This document shows positions 1 through 8,697 of a DNA stretch of 64,000 nt, one piece after another. The DNA is taken from the NCBI RefSeq assembly GCF_003946045.1, contig NZ_RHNW01000002.1:124001-188000 (forward strand), written 5' to 3'. This stretch comes from Levilactobacillus mulengensis (GTDB taxonomy: Bacteria > Bacillota > Bacilli > Lactobacillales > Lactobacillaceae). The notes under the pieces were generated by a model. That model was given only the letters and a program-made list of their open reading frames with translations, was not told the origin of the DNA and made no database searches. The position numbers and the translations under genes were made by a program. Each line of letters opens with the position of its first letter. Positions within the stretch are counted from its first letter, which is position 1.

Positions 1-699
1 AGGCCGCGGTGCCTTGGTCTTCACCGGAAAATCCGCCACCCGGCCTTCCCGGTAGGAGGCGTCAAATTCACGGACCGGCGAATGGGCCGGATCAGAATTT
101 TTCGCCGTCATGTAGCTGGAGCCCAGGTCCATGATGGCTTGGTTAAAGGCGCCAGGCCGTTCCGGGTCGACGATGGGCTGAATCACCTGCTCAAAAATTT
201 TCCGTGTCTGCGGCTTGGCGATATCATCGTCAATCAGTAACAGCCGTGAGAAGACGCGAAAGGCATTGCCATCGACCGCTGGAACCACTTCGCCAAACGC
301 AATGCTGGCGATGGCTCCGGCCGTGTAGGGACCGATGCCGACTAAGTCAGCCAGGCCAGCCGCGGCCCGGGGCCATTCCCCGTGATAGTCAGTAACCAAC
401 TGTTGTGCCGCACGTTGTAGATTCCGGGCGCGCGAGTAGTACCCGAGCCCCTGCCAGGCCTTCAAGAGGTCCGCTTGTTCGGCATTGGCCAACGCCGTGA
501 CCGTGGGAAAGGTCGCCATAAAATTCTCGTAATACGGAATCACCGTATTGACCTGCGTCTGTTGCAGCATAATCTCGCTGACCCAAACGTGATAGGGCTC
601 GTGATCCCGCCGCCACGGCAAGTCCCGCCCCTCTTGATCATACCAAGCCAACAACGTCCGGCGAAAATCCCGGATGGTGGCTGCCGACCATTTTTCCAT
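1..699 (-). CDS. mutY: A/G-specific adenine glycosylase MutY (partial, clusterless)
   Basis: Removes adenine mispaired with 8-oxoguanine in base excision repair. The gene runs off the left edge; 233 residues are visible from the ATG at 699, with an AAGGGG ribosome site upstream. The helix-hairpin-helix glycosylase core is clear: catalytic Glu42 lies in the SEIMLQQTQV motif, an LVGIGPYTAGAIASIAF hairpin follows, and Asp143 lies in VDGNAFRVFSR. Canonical MutY then has four cysteines holding a [4Fe-4S] cluster after MDLG. Here the stretch after IMDLGSS has none, and I see no cysteine in the visible protein. Clusterless MutY proteins are known from some lactobacilli and anaerobes, so this is probably functional. 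The C-terminal 8-oxoG recognition domain is outside the window. Confidence 0.93.
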   Translation of the reverse strand, partial: MEKWSAATIRDFRRTLLAWYDQEGRDLPWRRDHEPYHVWVSEIMLQQTQVNTVIPYYENFMATFPTVTALANAEQADLLKAWQGLGYYSRARNLQRAAQQLVTDYHGEWPRAAAGLADLVGIGPYTAGAIASIAFGEVVPAVDGNAFRVFSRLLLIDDDIAKPQTRKIFEQVIQPIVDPERPGAFNQAIMDLGSSYMTAKNSDPAHSPVREFDASYREGRVADFPVKTKAPRP

Positions 700-1011
700 C
701 AGCTGACCCCTTCTTTCGTTCTAATTTGCGAAACCTTTTTCCTATTCTAGCGAATTCGCCCACCCGGAACAAGTAAAGCTTGACGTCCCCCCACGACTCC
801 CCTATCATCAGTGAAGAATGACAACATAGGTAGAAACCCCGACAAGGTTGACTGCCGAGTGAGGCAATGATTGTTGATTCTCGATAGGTCATCGTCTAAG
901 ACTTGATTACTTAGTTAAGTCGCAAATTGAAACAATTGATTGCTATACTAATTCAGTTAACTATACCTAAGCCAATTAATAAGGTTCTAAACATTACGAC
1001 AACAAATACAC

Positions 1012-1136
1012 AAAACTGAACGGGCTAACCCCATCTAAGCCGCAGGGCTGGTGAAAATGGGCCAGTCGCGGTCAGTGTTAGTGACCAGCGGCGCGCCAAG
1101 GTGCCCGACTGTGACAAGTGCACCGGCTCTGACTTA
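1012..1136. repeat. Palindromic intergenic repeat R1 (family 2, truncated)
   Basis: Left part of a family-2 element: GGCTGGTGAAAATGGGCC outer arm, then the GTGACCAG-CGGC-GCCAAGGTGCCCG core, ending near 1136 without the distal arm. Its first 50 bases are nearly repeated at the start of R2 (about 1190-1250), forming a direct repeat. Confidence 0.7.
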
Positions 1137-1201
1137 GCAGTAACTATCTAAAGGACAAATTGAACCAGCAACCCCCACAGAAAACAAACACACAAAGCTG
1201 A

Positions 1202-1420
1202 ACGGGCTAAACTCGTGTCAGCCGCAGGGCTGGTGAAAATGGGCTCAGCCGTGGGAGTTGCCTTAGCGGGTTCCCCGCTTAGGCAACTGCTATCTTTGAG
1301 ACGTGATCTTCGGCTCAAAGTAAGTCTGGAGACCGCCTTTCGGCTCCAGACGTGCGCCCACAGCGCCACGGCCCATTTTCACCAGCCCGGAGGCGCTGTA
1401 AGACGCGCAGTTTAACCCGT
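1202..1420. repeat. Palindromic intergenic repeat R2 (family 1, complete)
   Basis: Complete family-1 element. The ends are inverted (ACGGGCTAAAC and GTTTAACCCGT), and an outer stem GGCTGGTGAAAATGGG pairs with CCCATTTTCACCAGCC. Three hairpins lie between: GTTGCCTTAGCGGG with its complement, CTTTGAGAC with GGCTCAAAG, and TCTGGAGACC with GGCTCCAGA. The whole resembles a large cloverleaf. It ends about 30 bp before the OppA start at 1453, so it probably lies in that gene's promoter or leader. Confidence 0.8.
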
Positions 1421-1452
1421 AAAAGAGACTATGACATAACGGAGTGGTAAAC

Positions 1453-3105
1453 GTGAAACGTTGGCGATTCTTTCTAATATTAATCTTGTGTACCAGCTTG
1501 GCCGGCTGCCAGATGGCCAAGGAAACGCACACGACCAGTGACAGCAAGGGCGTCATGACCCGCAAACAGGTCGTCACCCTGGCCACCTCGCGGCCCCTGA
1601 CAACGCTGGATACCGACAAGCTCACCCAATTCGGGCGGCTGAACAACACCATTGAAGGGCTCTACTCAACGACTGGCGAGGGGCAAGCCGAACTGGCGCT
1701 GGCCAAAAAGGTCAAGGTGACCAATCATAAGCAGACCTACACCTTTACCCTCTGGCGCGATTCCCACTGGAGCAACGGCGACCTCATCACGGCCCGGGAC
1801 TTCGTTTATTCCTGGCAACGGGCCCTGTCCCCAACGACCAAGGCGCCGAACGCCGACCTCTTTGTCGGAATGCAAAACGCACGCCAAATTCTCGATGGCA
1901 AGCTACCCGCAACTAAGCTGGGTGTGAGCGCGCCGAGTCGTTTCAAATTAGTCGTTCACCTGGATCACCCAATGGCAGAACTGCCACAACGACTGACGTT
2001 CCCACTGTTTGGTCCGCAAAATGAGCGCGTCGCCCTAAAGTATGGTAACAAGTACGCGACTAAGCCGCAGTACCAAGTCTACGCCGGGCCATTCATGGTC
2101 GCCAGCAAGGGCAACACCGCCCAACACTGGCACATGATTCCTAACCCACACTACTGGGACCGCGAGCACGTCTACCTGCAGCGCATCAACGTGGACGTTT
2201 ACCATAGCAATGCCAAGATGTGGACGGATTACCGCAAGGGCACGCTCGATGAGGTCCGTTTGCTGGGCAAGGCCAACATTAAATCGTTTGAAAAACAGGC
2301 CGCCTACACCGCGCGACCGTACTCAAAGATGGTGTTGTTAAACTATCGTCAGGCCGGACCTGAATCGACGGTTAATCAATTGCTGCGACAACGGATTGCT
2401 CGCTTAGCTATTTCCCACGCCATCGATCGGCAGAAACTGGGCACCGCGTCTTACGGGAGCACCTCGCTTCCCGCTCAGGGGATTGTCCCCGCCGGTCTGA
2501 GTCGCGGTCAACGGGGCACGGCAGATTTTGCCGCCGCCCAACCGCAACAGCAGACGCTGAAATTGAATTTGCCGTTGGCTAAAAAACTCTGGCAGACGGC
2601 CAAGAAGCGGGCTGGCGTCAAACACGTCACGCTGACCCTGAGCTATTTGGACGCCACCTACAGCCACAAGATTGCCCACACGTTGCAGCAACAGCTGACT
2701 GCGGCCTTGCCGGGCCTGACGATTCGTTTGGTCCCCCGCGAATGGTCCGTCGACGAACTACCGGCACCGACCAGCACTGATTTAACGCTGACGACCCAGC
2801 ACGCGCAGTACGCCGACCCCCTGTCAATGTTGGCGCTCTTTACCAGCACCAGCATGGCCAACACGGGAAAATGGTCGAACGCCACGTACGACCAGCTGAT
2901 TGCCCAGGCCAGCACGGCGCCCGCCTTTAACAGTACGCGCTGGAAAACCCTGCTCAAGGCAGACGGTGTGTTGATGAAGTCCCAGGGCGTCACGCCCCTC
3001 TTTCAACCGGCCAGCACCTACCTTGTCAACCCCAAGCTCAACGGGGTGCAGTACAATACGGTTGGCACGCAATCCAACTTTAAGGGTGCCTACTTCGTGA
3101 AATAG
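1453..3105 (+). CDS. Oligopeptide-binding lipoprotein, OppA family
   Basis: Solute-binding protein (SBP_bac_5 family) for peptide ABC uptake, 550 residues. The N-terminus is a lipoprotein signal peptide: a KR-positive start, a hydrophobic stretch FFLILILCTSLAGC with the LAGC lipobox, so it should be lipid-anchored outside the membrane. Family landmarks are WRDSHWSNGDLITARDFVYSWQRAL and FNSTRW near the end. GTG at 1453 is preferred over the in-frame GTG at 1444 because a GGAG site lies 8 bases before it. No permease or ATPase genes are next to it, so it is an orphan receptor that probably shares a transporter encoded elsewhere. It is related to the second OppA at 16792-18432. Peptide specificity cannot be read from the sequence. 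Confidence 0.9.
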   Translation: MKRWRFFLILILCTSLAGCQMAKETHTTSDSKGVMTRKQVVTLATSRPLTTLDTDKLTQFGRLNNTIEGLYSTTGEGQAELALAKKVKVTNHKQTYTFTLWRDSHWSNGDLITARDFVYSWQRALSPTTKAPNADLFVGMQNARQILDGKLPATKLGVSAPSRFKLVVHLDHPMAELPQRLTFPLFGPQNERVALKYGNKYATKPQYQVYAGPFMVASKGNTAQHWHMIPNPHYWDREHVYLQRINVDVYHSNAKMWTDYRKGTLDEVRLLGKANIKSFEKQAAYTARPYSKMVLLNYRQAGPESTVNQLLRQRIARLAISHAIDRQKLGTASYGSTSLPAQGIVPAGLSRGQRGTADFAAAQPQQQTLKLNLPLAKKLWQTAKKRAGVKHVTLTLSYLDATYSHKIAHTLQQQLTAALPGLTIRLVPREWSVDELPAPTSTDLTLTTQHAQYADPLSMLALFTSTSMANTGKWSNATYDQLIAQASTAPAFNSTRWKTLLKADGVLMKSQGVTPLFQPASTYLVNPKLNGVQYNTVGTQSNFKGAYFVK

Positions 3106-3126
3106 TACCCATTCTAATAGTTGTCA

Positions 3127-3184
3127 AAAAAGATATGATCCACCTGAGACTTGTGTCGTTCTCCCAGGTGGATCATATTTTTTT
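3127..3184. terminator. Bidirectional rho-independent terminator
   Basis: A 14-bp stem, ATATGATCCACCTG pairing with CAGGTGGATCATAT, has A and T runs on both sides. It lies between the convergent OppA and Fic genes and can serve both. Confidence 0.85.
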
Positions 3185-3217
3185 GCCGCTAATACTGGCC
3201 TGCCGTTTGTTGGTCTA

Positions 3218-4060
3218 CTAGTGATGACCTTTGTCCCGCAAAAATTTCTCGAACCGCGGATCAACATCATTCTTGGCGTCTTCTTGATTTTTCTCATTGA
3301 GCTCAAGAATACTGATTCGTTGTGCCAACGTTTTGTGTACATAATCACTGATTAAGAATTCAAATGGTTCTAGATTACCGCTTTCACGAGAAACGGCCAA
3401 ATCTTCCATGTAGATGGTCCGTGCTTTTTTATCCGGCTGAACATTGATAACCGGGTAACCAGCTTGAGTCAGCGCCATATTCATCAACAAACGTGCCGTT
3501 CGCCCGTTACCATCAGCAAAGGGATGGATTGAAACAAATCTTTGATGCAAATCAGCAGCAAATTGGACAGGATGTCGGGCTATCTGCGCAGTGTGCGCCC
3601 AGTCAATTAGCTGGTCCATTTGCGGTGCAATATCAAACGGCGCGACATAGGGCTTGTCTTCACTGCCAAACGGCCACGCGGCTAAAATTCGGTAGACGCC
3701 GGCATTTGCTTTGTCATTGGTCGTTTGCAGCGTCACGATGCGATTTAGTGTGCGAATCAAAGTGGAGCTTAACGGCGTCTGTTGACTAGCTAGTTCCATC
3801 ATGTACTCGTAAGCTTCGTTCAAATCCAATGTTTCGAGAACATCTTTAACAGGAACACCATGGATTGTCATCCCTGTATTTAAAATTGAGGCGGTTTCAT
3901 AACGGGTTAACGTGTTCCCTTCAATGGCGTTAGATGACCAAACATGTTCGATGCGGACACGCTGTTTTAGTTCTTTGACCTGTTCAACTGATAAGGGTCG
4001 AAAAGTAATCATTTTCGCTTTAAGTTCGCTAGTTTCAGCTAGTTTGTCTTCGATTGACAT
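3218..4060 (-). CDS. Fic family protein (class II AMP-transferase type)
   Basis: Fic enzymes transfer AMP (or related groups) from nucleotides to hydroxyl side chains of target proteins. This 280-residue cytoplasmic protein carries the core motif HPFADGNGRTARLL from residue 179, matching HxFx(D/E)GNGRxxR with the catalytic His. An N-terminal SNAIEG at about residues 43-48 fits the (S/T)xxxE(G/N) inhibitory helix, so it looks like a self-inhibited class II Fic. ATG 4060 is chosen because AAAAGGAG lies upstream of it; the in-frame TTG at 4084 overlaps that site. It stands alone with no antitoxin gene beside it, as expected when the inhibitor is built in. The target is unknown. Confidence 0.9.
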   Translation of the reverse strand: MSIEDKLAETSELKAKMITFRPLSVEQVKELKQRVRIEHVWSSNAIEGNTLTRYETASILNTGMTIHGVPVKDVLETLDLNEAYEYMMELASQQTPLSSTLIRTLNRIVTLQTTNDKANAGVYRILAAWPFGSEDKPYVAPFDIAPQMDQLIDWAHTAQIARHPVQFAADLHQRFVSIHPFADGNGRTARLLMNMALTQAGYPVINVQPDKKARTIYMEDLAVSRESGNLEPFEFLISDYVHKTLAQRISILELNEKNQEDAKNDVDPRFEKFLRDKGHH

Positions 4061-4211
4061 TAGAATTTCAACTCCTTTTGGCAAGTTATAGTGCCACTAT
4101 TGTAGCAAAAAAGACGACCGAGACGTTATCGGTCGCCTTAAAATCTAGTCGCAAATAACTTAGTAAGCGCGTAGGTAAGCCGTAAGTTGTCACCAACTTA
4201 ATTCGCTACGA

Positions 4212-4526
4212 TTAACTCGGCAGTTTAGCCATGGCAACTTGTATCAGGTTTTCACTGACAAATTCACTGGTCAACCGCTGCATTGGCGTGTACTCGTGCC
4301 GTTCCTTATAGGCGACTGGATAGGCAGCGACCACCGCCACCTTCAAATGATTTTCGGTCAGAAAAATTTGACCAGTCCCCTTGTACTTGCCCTTGCTGTG
4401 GCGGCCGGTGCGCCAGGAATGGAGTTTGAAATCGCCATCCGGCTCGCGTTTGATTTCGTACTCGCCGGAGGCATTCGCCTGCACGGGCACCCCGACGTAC
4501 TGGTTCACGTCGTACTTGGCCTTCAT
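4212..4526 (-). CDS. Hypothetical protein, translationally coupled to lplA
   Basis: A 104-residue protein I do not recognise. It has no signal peptide or membrane segment and is rich in basic and aromatic residues. Its ATG overlaps the TGA of lplA (ATGA), so translation is probably coupled and the two are made together. That suggests, but does not show, a role near lipoate attachment. Confidence 0.75.
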   Translation of the reverse strand: MKAKYDVNQYVGVPVQANASGEYEIKREPDGDFKLHSWRTGRHSKGKYKGTGQIFLTENHLKVAVVAAYPVAYKERHEYTPMQRLTSEFVSENLIQVAMAKLPS

Positions 4527-5563
4527 TGCGCCGCCTCCTCAGTGAATACCTGAACGAGTGGCGCAACGGCATCCGCACCCAACACGGCCGTCACATCCGG
4601 CTGCGTCAACACGGTCTCTACCGCGGTGGGCGTGGCGTCGATACCGGTCAGCTGTTCCGAAATGGTGTGCAACTGCGCCGGGGTGCCAATCGCGCCAAAT
4701 AACATGGCCGTCCGCAATTTGCCAGCGTGACGGGTGAAATTGACGTGCAGCTCACCGTTGGCAACCGTCAGCTTGCGATACTCCCGGAAGCCGGGATTGG
4801 CCCCGTAGTTCCAGGCATCCGTATCATACTTTTCGGCTAGCCGTTGATCGATCACGGCCCAGTCCTTGTCGCTCAAGTGATACGTTTCAATTTGATCTAA
4901 GCTACCGACTTCAAAAATGTGGCAGAGTAAGGCTTCCTTGAACGCTTGAATGTCCAAGTCCCGGTATTCTGGGGCCAGGTACTGCCGTAGGTTGGTAATC
5001 GCCACCCGGTTGGAATCGACGCCGCGATGGGGCCGGTCGCTGGCTGGCAAAAGGGAGGCGTGGGCCGCGTCCACGTTCAGGTCGTACATGATGGTCCCGC
5101 CGGCCGCGTAGCCTTCCCCATTTTTAAACATGGTCATGCCGGAAAACTTCTTGCCGTCGACCGTCAAGGCACTCTTGTTGCTGATGCCCAGGTCGGCCAC
5201 GCCCATCGCTTTGAGCGCCCGCAAAACGGGTTCGGCAAAGACCGTGTAGTCCCCAAATTTCGACCCGTCTTGCGGATCACCATTGATGATGTGTTCAAAA
5301 ATCAGGTTGCGTTCATCGTGGTAAACGGCGCCGCCACCGGACGTCCGCCGCACGAGTTGGACGTGGTTCTGTTCTAAGTAGTGAAAATCGACTTCGGCAC
5401 CCACCGTTTGGTTAATGCCGACGATGACGGCCGGTTGGTTGACGTACATCATCAAACCGTGGCCGGGTAATTTTAAATCATTGACTAAGTAGTTGTCGAT
5501 GGATTGATTGACGATGGCATCGGTCACGACTTGGCCGTTGCGGTTGGTATCAATTAAAAACAT
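4523..5563 (-). CDS. lplA: Lipoate-protein ligase A
   Basis: Activates free lipoate with ATP and attaches it to lysines of lipoyl domains. At 346 residues it has the full two-domain LplA architecture. The catalytic core includes MYVNQPAVIVGINQ, then RRTSGGGAVYHDERNLIFEHI with the RRxSGGGAVxHD lipoyl-AMP motif, and SNKSALTVDGKKFSGMTMFKNGEGYAAGGTIMYD with the binding lysine region. A C-terminal accessory domain of about 100 residues includes WNYGANPGF. A GAAGGGAG site precedes the ATG at 5563. The gene is divergent from the gcvH-like lipoyl carrier at 6398, with two repeats between, which fits a scavenging ligase beside one of its substrates. Confidence 0.94.
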   Translation of the reverse strand: MFLIDTNRNGQVVTDAIVNQSIDNYLVNDLKLPGHGLMMYVNQPAVIVGINQTVGAEVDFHYLEQNHVQLVRRTSGGGAVYHDERNLIFEHIINGDPQDGSKFGDYTVFAEPVLRALKAMGVADLGISNKSALTVDGKKFSGMTMFKNGEGYAAGGTIMYDLNVDAAHASLLPASDRPHRGVDSNRVAITNLRQYLAPEYRDLDIQAFKEALLCHIFEVGSLDQIETYHLSDKDWAVIDQRLAEKYDTDAWNYGANPGFREYRKLTVANGELHVNFTRHAGKLRTAMLFGAIGTPAQLHTISEQLTGIDATPTAVETVLTQPDVTAVLGADAVAPLVQVFTEEAAQ

Positions 5564-5598
5564 TTCAGGTAACGCTCCCTTCAGGTAGGTGTTTTCGT

Positions 5599-5866
5599 GT
5601 TGGTGTCTGCGGCTGACAGGATTCCGCCTTGGGTTTCTGACTCCGCCTGCGGTAGTTAGGTAGCTTCACCCTATGGGACCCGTCTGAAGTCTGAGAAGCG
5701 GTCTTCAGACTCGGTTGGGGGCCTTGCAAAATCACAAGTCCCCCAACACGGTCCGTGCTGTAAAGCTGGGAAAAACGCCCAGTTTAACACCACTATCACA
5801 GGGTTCGCCACCTAACTACCTCCGGCTCCACCAGAAATCCAAGGCTCCGTCGGCCTAAACACCAAC
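5599..5866. repeat. Palindromic intergenic repeat R3 (family 2, reverse, divergent)
   Basis: Ends GTTGGTGT and ACACCAAC are inverted. Inside is a family-2-like arrangement in reverse orientation: GTCTGAAG...CTTCAGAC hairpin, a GGGGG...CCCCC arm, and an AGCTGGGAAAAACGCCCAGTTT hairpin. It is the most divergent long copy. It lies upstream of lplA. Confidence 0.7.
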
Positions 5867-5990
5867 GGCAACAACACACCGTTCTGTTTATTTTCATTTA
5901 CAATTTCTAGCGACATTAATTGTCACTGAGACACGTCAATTCGCTAAACATTGCCTCACTAACGATCATACAAGAGATCGCTCACTTCCA

Positions 5991-6273
5991 GGCTAAACCA
6001 GTATTAGCCGCAGGGCTGGGAAAAATGGGCCGGTCGTGGAAGTGACCAGAGGCGAGCCAAGGTGCCCGGCTGTGTCGATGGCCTTGGCTGGGGTATTTTC
6101 CCAGCCTAGCCCATGGGACAACCTTTGAGACCGATCTTTGGCTCAAAGTTGAGGTGGAAGCCCGCCCCTTGGCTGGAACCGACCCCACAGCAGGGCACTT
6201 TGAGTTCGCCGCCGGGAACGGACGCGACCAGGCCCAGTTTTCACCAGCCTGGAGGCGAAATACTGTTCAGCCC
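5991..6273. repeat. Palindromic intergenic repeat R4 (family 2, complete)
   Basis: Complete family-2 element. GGCTGGGAAAAATGGGCC pairs with GGCCCAGTTTTCACCAGCC; inside are a GGCTGGG/CCCAGCC hairpin, CTTTGAGACC/GGCTCAAAG, a GGAAGCCCGC/GGCTGGAACC arm and an AGGTGCCCGGCTGTG/CACAGCAGGGCACT long-range stem. Confidence 0.8.
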
Positions 6274-6333
6274 AAGCGAGCACTGATTGAAATTATTTTT
6301 AGTGTAGCATGCACCCTCAGCGTGAGCAAGTTA

Positions 6334-6363
6334 TTGTCAGCGGTTACAAGCAAAGGGTATACT
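6334..6363 (+). promoter_or_regulatory. Promoter of the gcvH-like gene with cre-like site
   Basis: TTGTCA and TATACT are spaced by 18 bp. On the minus strand TGTAACCGCTGACA (6335-6348) fits the CcpA cre consensus TGNAANCGNNNNCA and overlaps the -35 box, suggesting catabolite repression. Confidence 0.55.
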
Positions 6364-6397
6364 AGAAATTAACAACGACATTAGGGAGGAATTTACG

Positions 6398-6781
6398 ATG
6401 ACTGAACACCCACAATCTTTTTGGCAACGACTAATGAACTGGTTCCGCGGAAACAAAACCCCGGCCGCACCAGAAATTACCGTCAAGGATGGCGTGTGGC
6501 TGGAACAACGTGACCAAGGCCACTACCGAATGGGGCTTTCTAGTGACGCCCTCGAACAAATCGGTGACATTAGTTTCGCCGACCTACCTATTCTGGCCGA
6601 TGACGTATTGGCCGCTGGCGACGACATTTTGGAAGTCGAAAGCGATAAGGCCGTCGAAAACTTCAAGACCCCGTTCGCCGGGACGGTCGTTAAGGTCAAC
6701 GAAGACTTAGTTGGCGACCCCGCCACTATGAACAAGAACAAGCAAGCTGACAACTGGGTATTGGATTTACAGGTTGCCTAA
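6398..6781 (+). CDS. gcvH: GcvH-like lipoyl carrier protein
   Basis: A 127-residue protein of the glycine cleavage H family. Its lipoyl domain shows ILEVESDKAVENFKTPF with the lipoylation lysine at residue 84, followed by FAGTVVKVNEDLVGDP. No P, T or L proteins of the glycine cleavage system are nearby. In Firmicutes, such solitary GcvH-like proteins serve as lipoate relay or stress-linked lipoyl carriers, so glycine cleavage is not implied. The N-terminal 20 residues (FWQRLMNWFRGNK) are an amphipathic, basic extension not typical of GcvH. An AGGGAGG site precedes the ATG. The neighbouring lplA probably supplies its lipoate. Confidence 0.88.
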   Translation: MTEHPQSFWQRLMNWFRGNKTPAAPEITVKDGVWLEQRDQGHYRMGLSSDALEQIGDISFADLPILADDVLAAGDDILEVESDKAVENFKTPFAGTVVKVNEDLVGDPATMNKNKQADNWVLDLQVA

Positions 6782-6788
6782 ATTTTAT

Positions 6789-6830
6789 CAAAACTAGTCA
6801 GTGCTTTCACAACCTGGCTAGTTTTTTCTA
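6789..6830 (+). terminator. Rho-independent terminator
   Basis: AAAACTAGTCAG pairs with CTGGCTAGTTTT, followed by T residues, just after the gcvH-like gene. Confidence 0.8.
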
Positions 6831-6932
6831 TAGGCCACAAACAGCGCCACTATCCGTTTGCAACCAAATAGTGCGTGCTACTAATCCCAATATTTGCTAT
6901 GATAATTCTTGTTTCCACAGGAGGAGAATCAT

Positions 6933-7451
6933 ATGCAAATTGGTCAACAAATTAAAACCCAACGTGAGCTAAAACATTGGTCGCAACAAGACCTTGCTAA
7001 TCGCTTAAGCATTTCACACCAGTCCATTTCAAAATGGGAGCAAGGTACTGCTCTCCCCAGCTTTTCAAATGTTGTTCTTTTAAGTGATCTATTCGGATTA
7101 TCCATTGATGAGTTTGTCCGACAAGATACCCACATGATGAATAAGTTAGCCCATCCGACCGATCGCCCATTTTCATTAGTTTTATTGTTAAGCTTTGGCT
7201 GTGCTATTGTCGTTTCACTTATTTCACTCAGTCTCGGAATTGGTGAAACAACTTTTGTAAATGATACCCAGTCTTTCATTTTGATTGGCGTTATCGTCCT
7301 CTTGTTTTTAGTCTATTCCCAGCAACGACAAAATAAGTCACATCATACTTGGCTAATGGTTGGCATTGCTACAATCACTCTTGCCTTGCTACTAGTTCCT
7401 CAAGTTGACTCATTCTTTTTAGGCTTTTATTCAGGACTACTACACCAGTAA
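6933..7451 (+). CDS. XRE-family regulator with membrane-spanning C-terminus
   Basis: A 172-residue protein. Residues 1-65 form a helix-turn-helix of the XRE/Cro type (IKTQRELKHWSQQDLANRLSISHQSISKWEQGTALP). After it come three hydrophobic segments (FSLVLLLSFGCAIVVSLISL, SFILIGVIVLLFLVYS, WLMVGIATITLALLLV), so the DNA-binding domain is tethered to the membrane. ATG 6933 follows AGGAGGAG at good spacing; an upstream in-frame start lacks this. The gene is clearly more AT-rich than its neighbours, which suggests a different origin. Its targets are unknown. Confidence 0.87.
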   Translation: MQIGQQIKTQRELKHWSQQDLANRLSISHQSISKWEQGTALPSFSNVVLLSDLFGLSIDEFVRQDTHMMNKLAHPTDRPFSLVLLLSFGCAIVVSLISLSLGIGETTFVNDTQSFILIGVIVLLFLVYSQQRQNKSHHTWLMVGIATITLALLLVPQVDSFFLGFYSGLLHQ

Positions 7452-7469
7452 TATACAATTTAAACTGAA

Positions 7470-7506
7470 GAAAAACTCCCGTGAAATTTTCCACAGGAGT
7501 TTTTAT
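7470..7506. terminator. Bidirectional terminator
   Basis: AAAAACTCC pairs with GGAGTTTTT between two convergent genes; A and T runs allow use in both directions. Confidence 0.85.
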
Positions 7507-8490
7507 TTACCACTTGTATTGAACCGGGTTCTTAATATATTTATTGTAAACGTCACGCACAATGGCCATTTGGTCAGTGGTAAAGGCTGGCAAATCAGCG
7601 GCGGCAACGTTGCGGGTAATTTGTTCTGGCTTGGAAGCACCCGGAATCACCGTGCTAACGGCATCGGCCATCAAAATGTAACGTAGGGCCAATGGTGCCA
7701 ACGCTTGGTCTAAGCCTAACCGTTCGTGCAATTCGTTTGCGGCCTTGACCCCCGTGGCATAGTCCACTCCGGAGAAGGTTTCGCCTTGATCGAAGGCTTC
7801 ACCGTGCCGGTTAAAGTTTCGGTGGTCCGCCTTACCAAAGGTCGTGTCCAGCGTGTATTTCCCGCTCAACAGGCCACTAGCCAGCGGCACCCGGGCGATG
7901 ATGCCGACGTTCTTGGCTTGGGCCATCTTGAAGAAATTATCGGCTGGCCGTAAGCGGAACATGTTGTAGATGATTTCTACGGCGGAAATGTCGTAGTCCA
8001 AGGCCTTCATGGCTTCTTCGACCCGTTCGACAGAAACCCCATAGTTCTTGATCTTACCGGCCTTTTTCAGCTGGTCGAGCGTGAAGAAGACTTCGGGTTC
8101 GTAGTAGACGGGTGTTGGTGGGCAGTGCAACAGCACGTTGTCCAGTGCATCGACGTCTAAATTGGTCAGGCTCTCTTCCACAAATTTAGTAATATTGGCT
8201 GCGGTGTACCCACTGGCCACGTGTGGATCGAGCTTCCGGCCGACCTTGGTCGAGACGAACACCTTATCCTGCTTGCCCTTGATAAACTTGGCGAGCGCGC
8301 GTTCACTCTGCCCATCCTGATAAATATCAGCGGTGTCAAAGAAGTTCACACCCGCATCATAGGCCGCGGCCAGCGTGTTTTGCGCATCAGCCTCGTCGAA
8401 GGGGTCGCCCCACTTTGACCCCAACTGCCAAGTGCCCAAGGAAACTTCGCTAACGTTAAAGTTAGTTTTACCAAATTGACGATACTTCAC
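7507..8490 (-). CDS. Aldo/keto reductase
   Basis: NAD(P)H-dependent reductase of carbonyl compounds, 327 residues, TIM-barrel. It shows YRQFGKTNFNVSEVSLGTWQLG at the start, the catalytic Asp and Tyr in FFDTADIYQDGQSERALAKF, the catalytic Lys in VFVSTKVGRK, and His in NVLLHCPP. The ADAVSTVIPGASKPEQITRN cofactor region lies near the C-terminus. It resembles the YhdN/IolS-type (AKR11) group. GTG 8490 is chosen because AGCAGGG lies 6 bases before it; the longer frame upstream lacks a ribosome site. It is monocistronic. The substrate is unknown. Confidence 0.9.
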   Translation of the reverse strand: MKYRQFGKTNFNVSEVSLGTWQLGSKWGDPFDEADAQNTLAAAYDAGVNFFDTADIYQDGQSERALAKFIKGKQDKVFVSTKVGRKLDPHVASGYTAANITKFVEESLTNLDVDALDNVLLHCPPTPVYYEPEVFFTLDQLKKAGKIKNYGVSVERVEEAMKALDYDISAVEIIYNMFRLRPADNFFKMAQAKNVGIIARVPLASGLLSGKYTLDTTFGKADHRNFNRHGEAFDQGETFSGVDYATGVKAANELHERLGLDQALAPLALRYILMADAVSTVIPGASKPEQITRNVAAADLPAFTTDQMAIVRDVYNKYIKNPVQYKW

Positions 8491-8697
8491 CGTAATCCCT
8501 GCTTTCTGCGCCAGTCTCGCCGACGCCATCCCCTATATTCTGCCGTTTTATTTGGGGAGCGTCAATAACTAACCCCCGCCACATGAACAAAATATTTACC
8601 ATTTTCACCAAAAAGGACTACCATGAAAATTGAAGCCGGTGGTACCCATGCCAGTAACAGATCCGCTGACCCCAAATTTATTTTGGAGGTAATGGTT

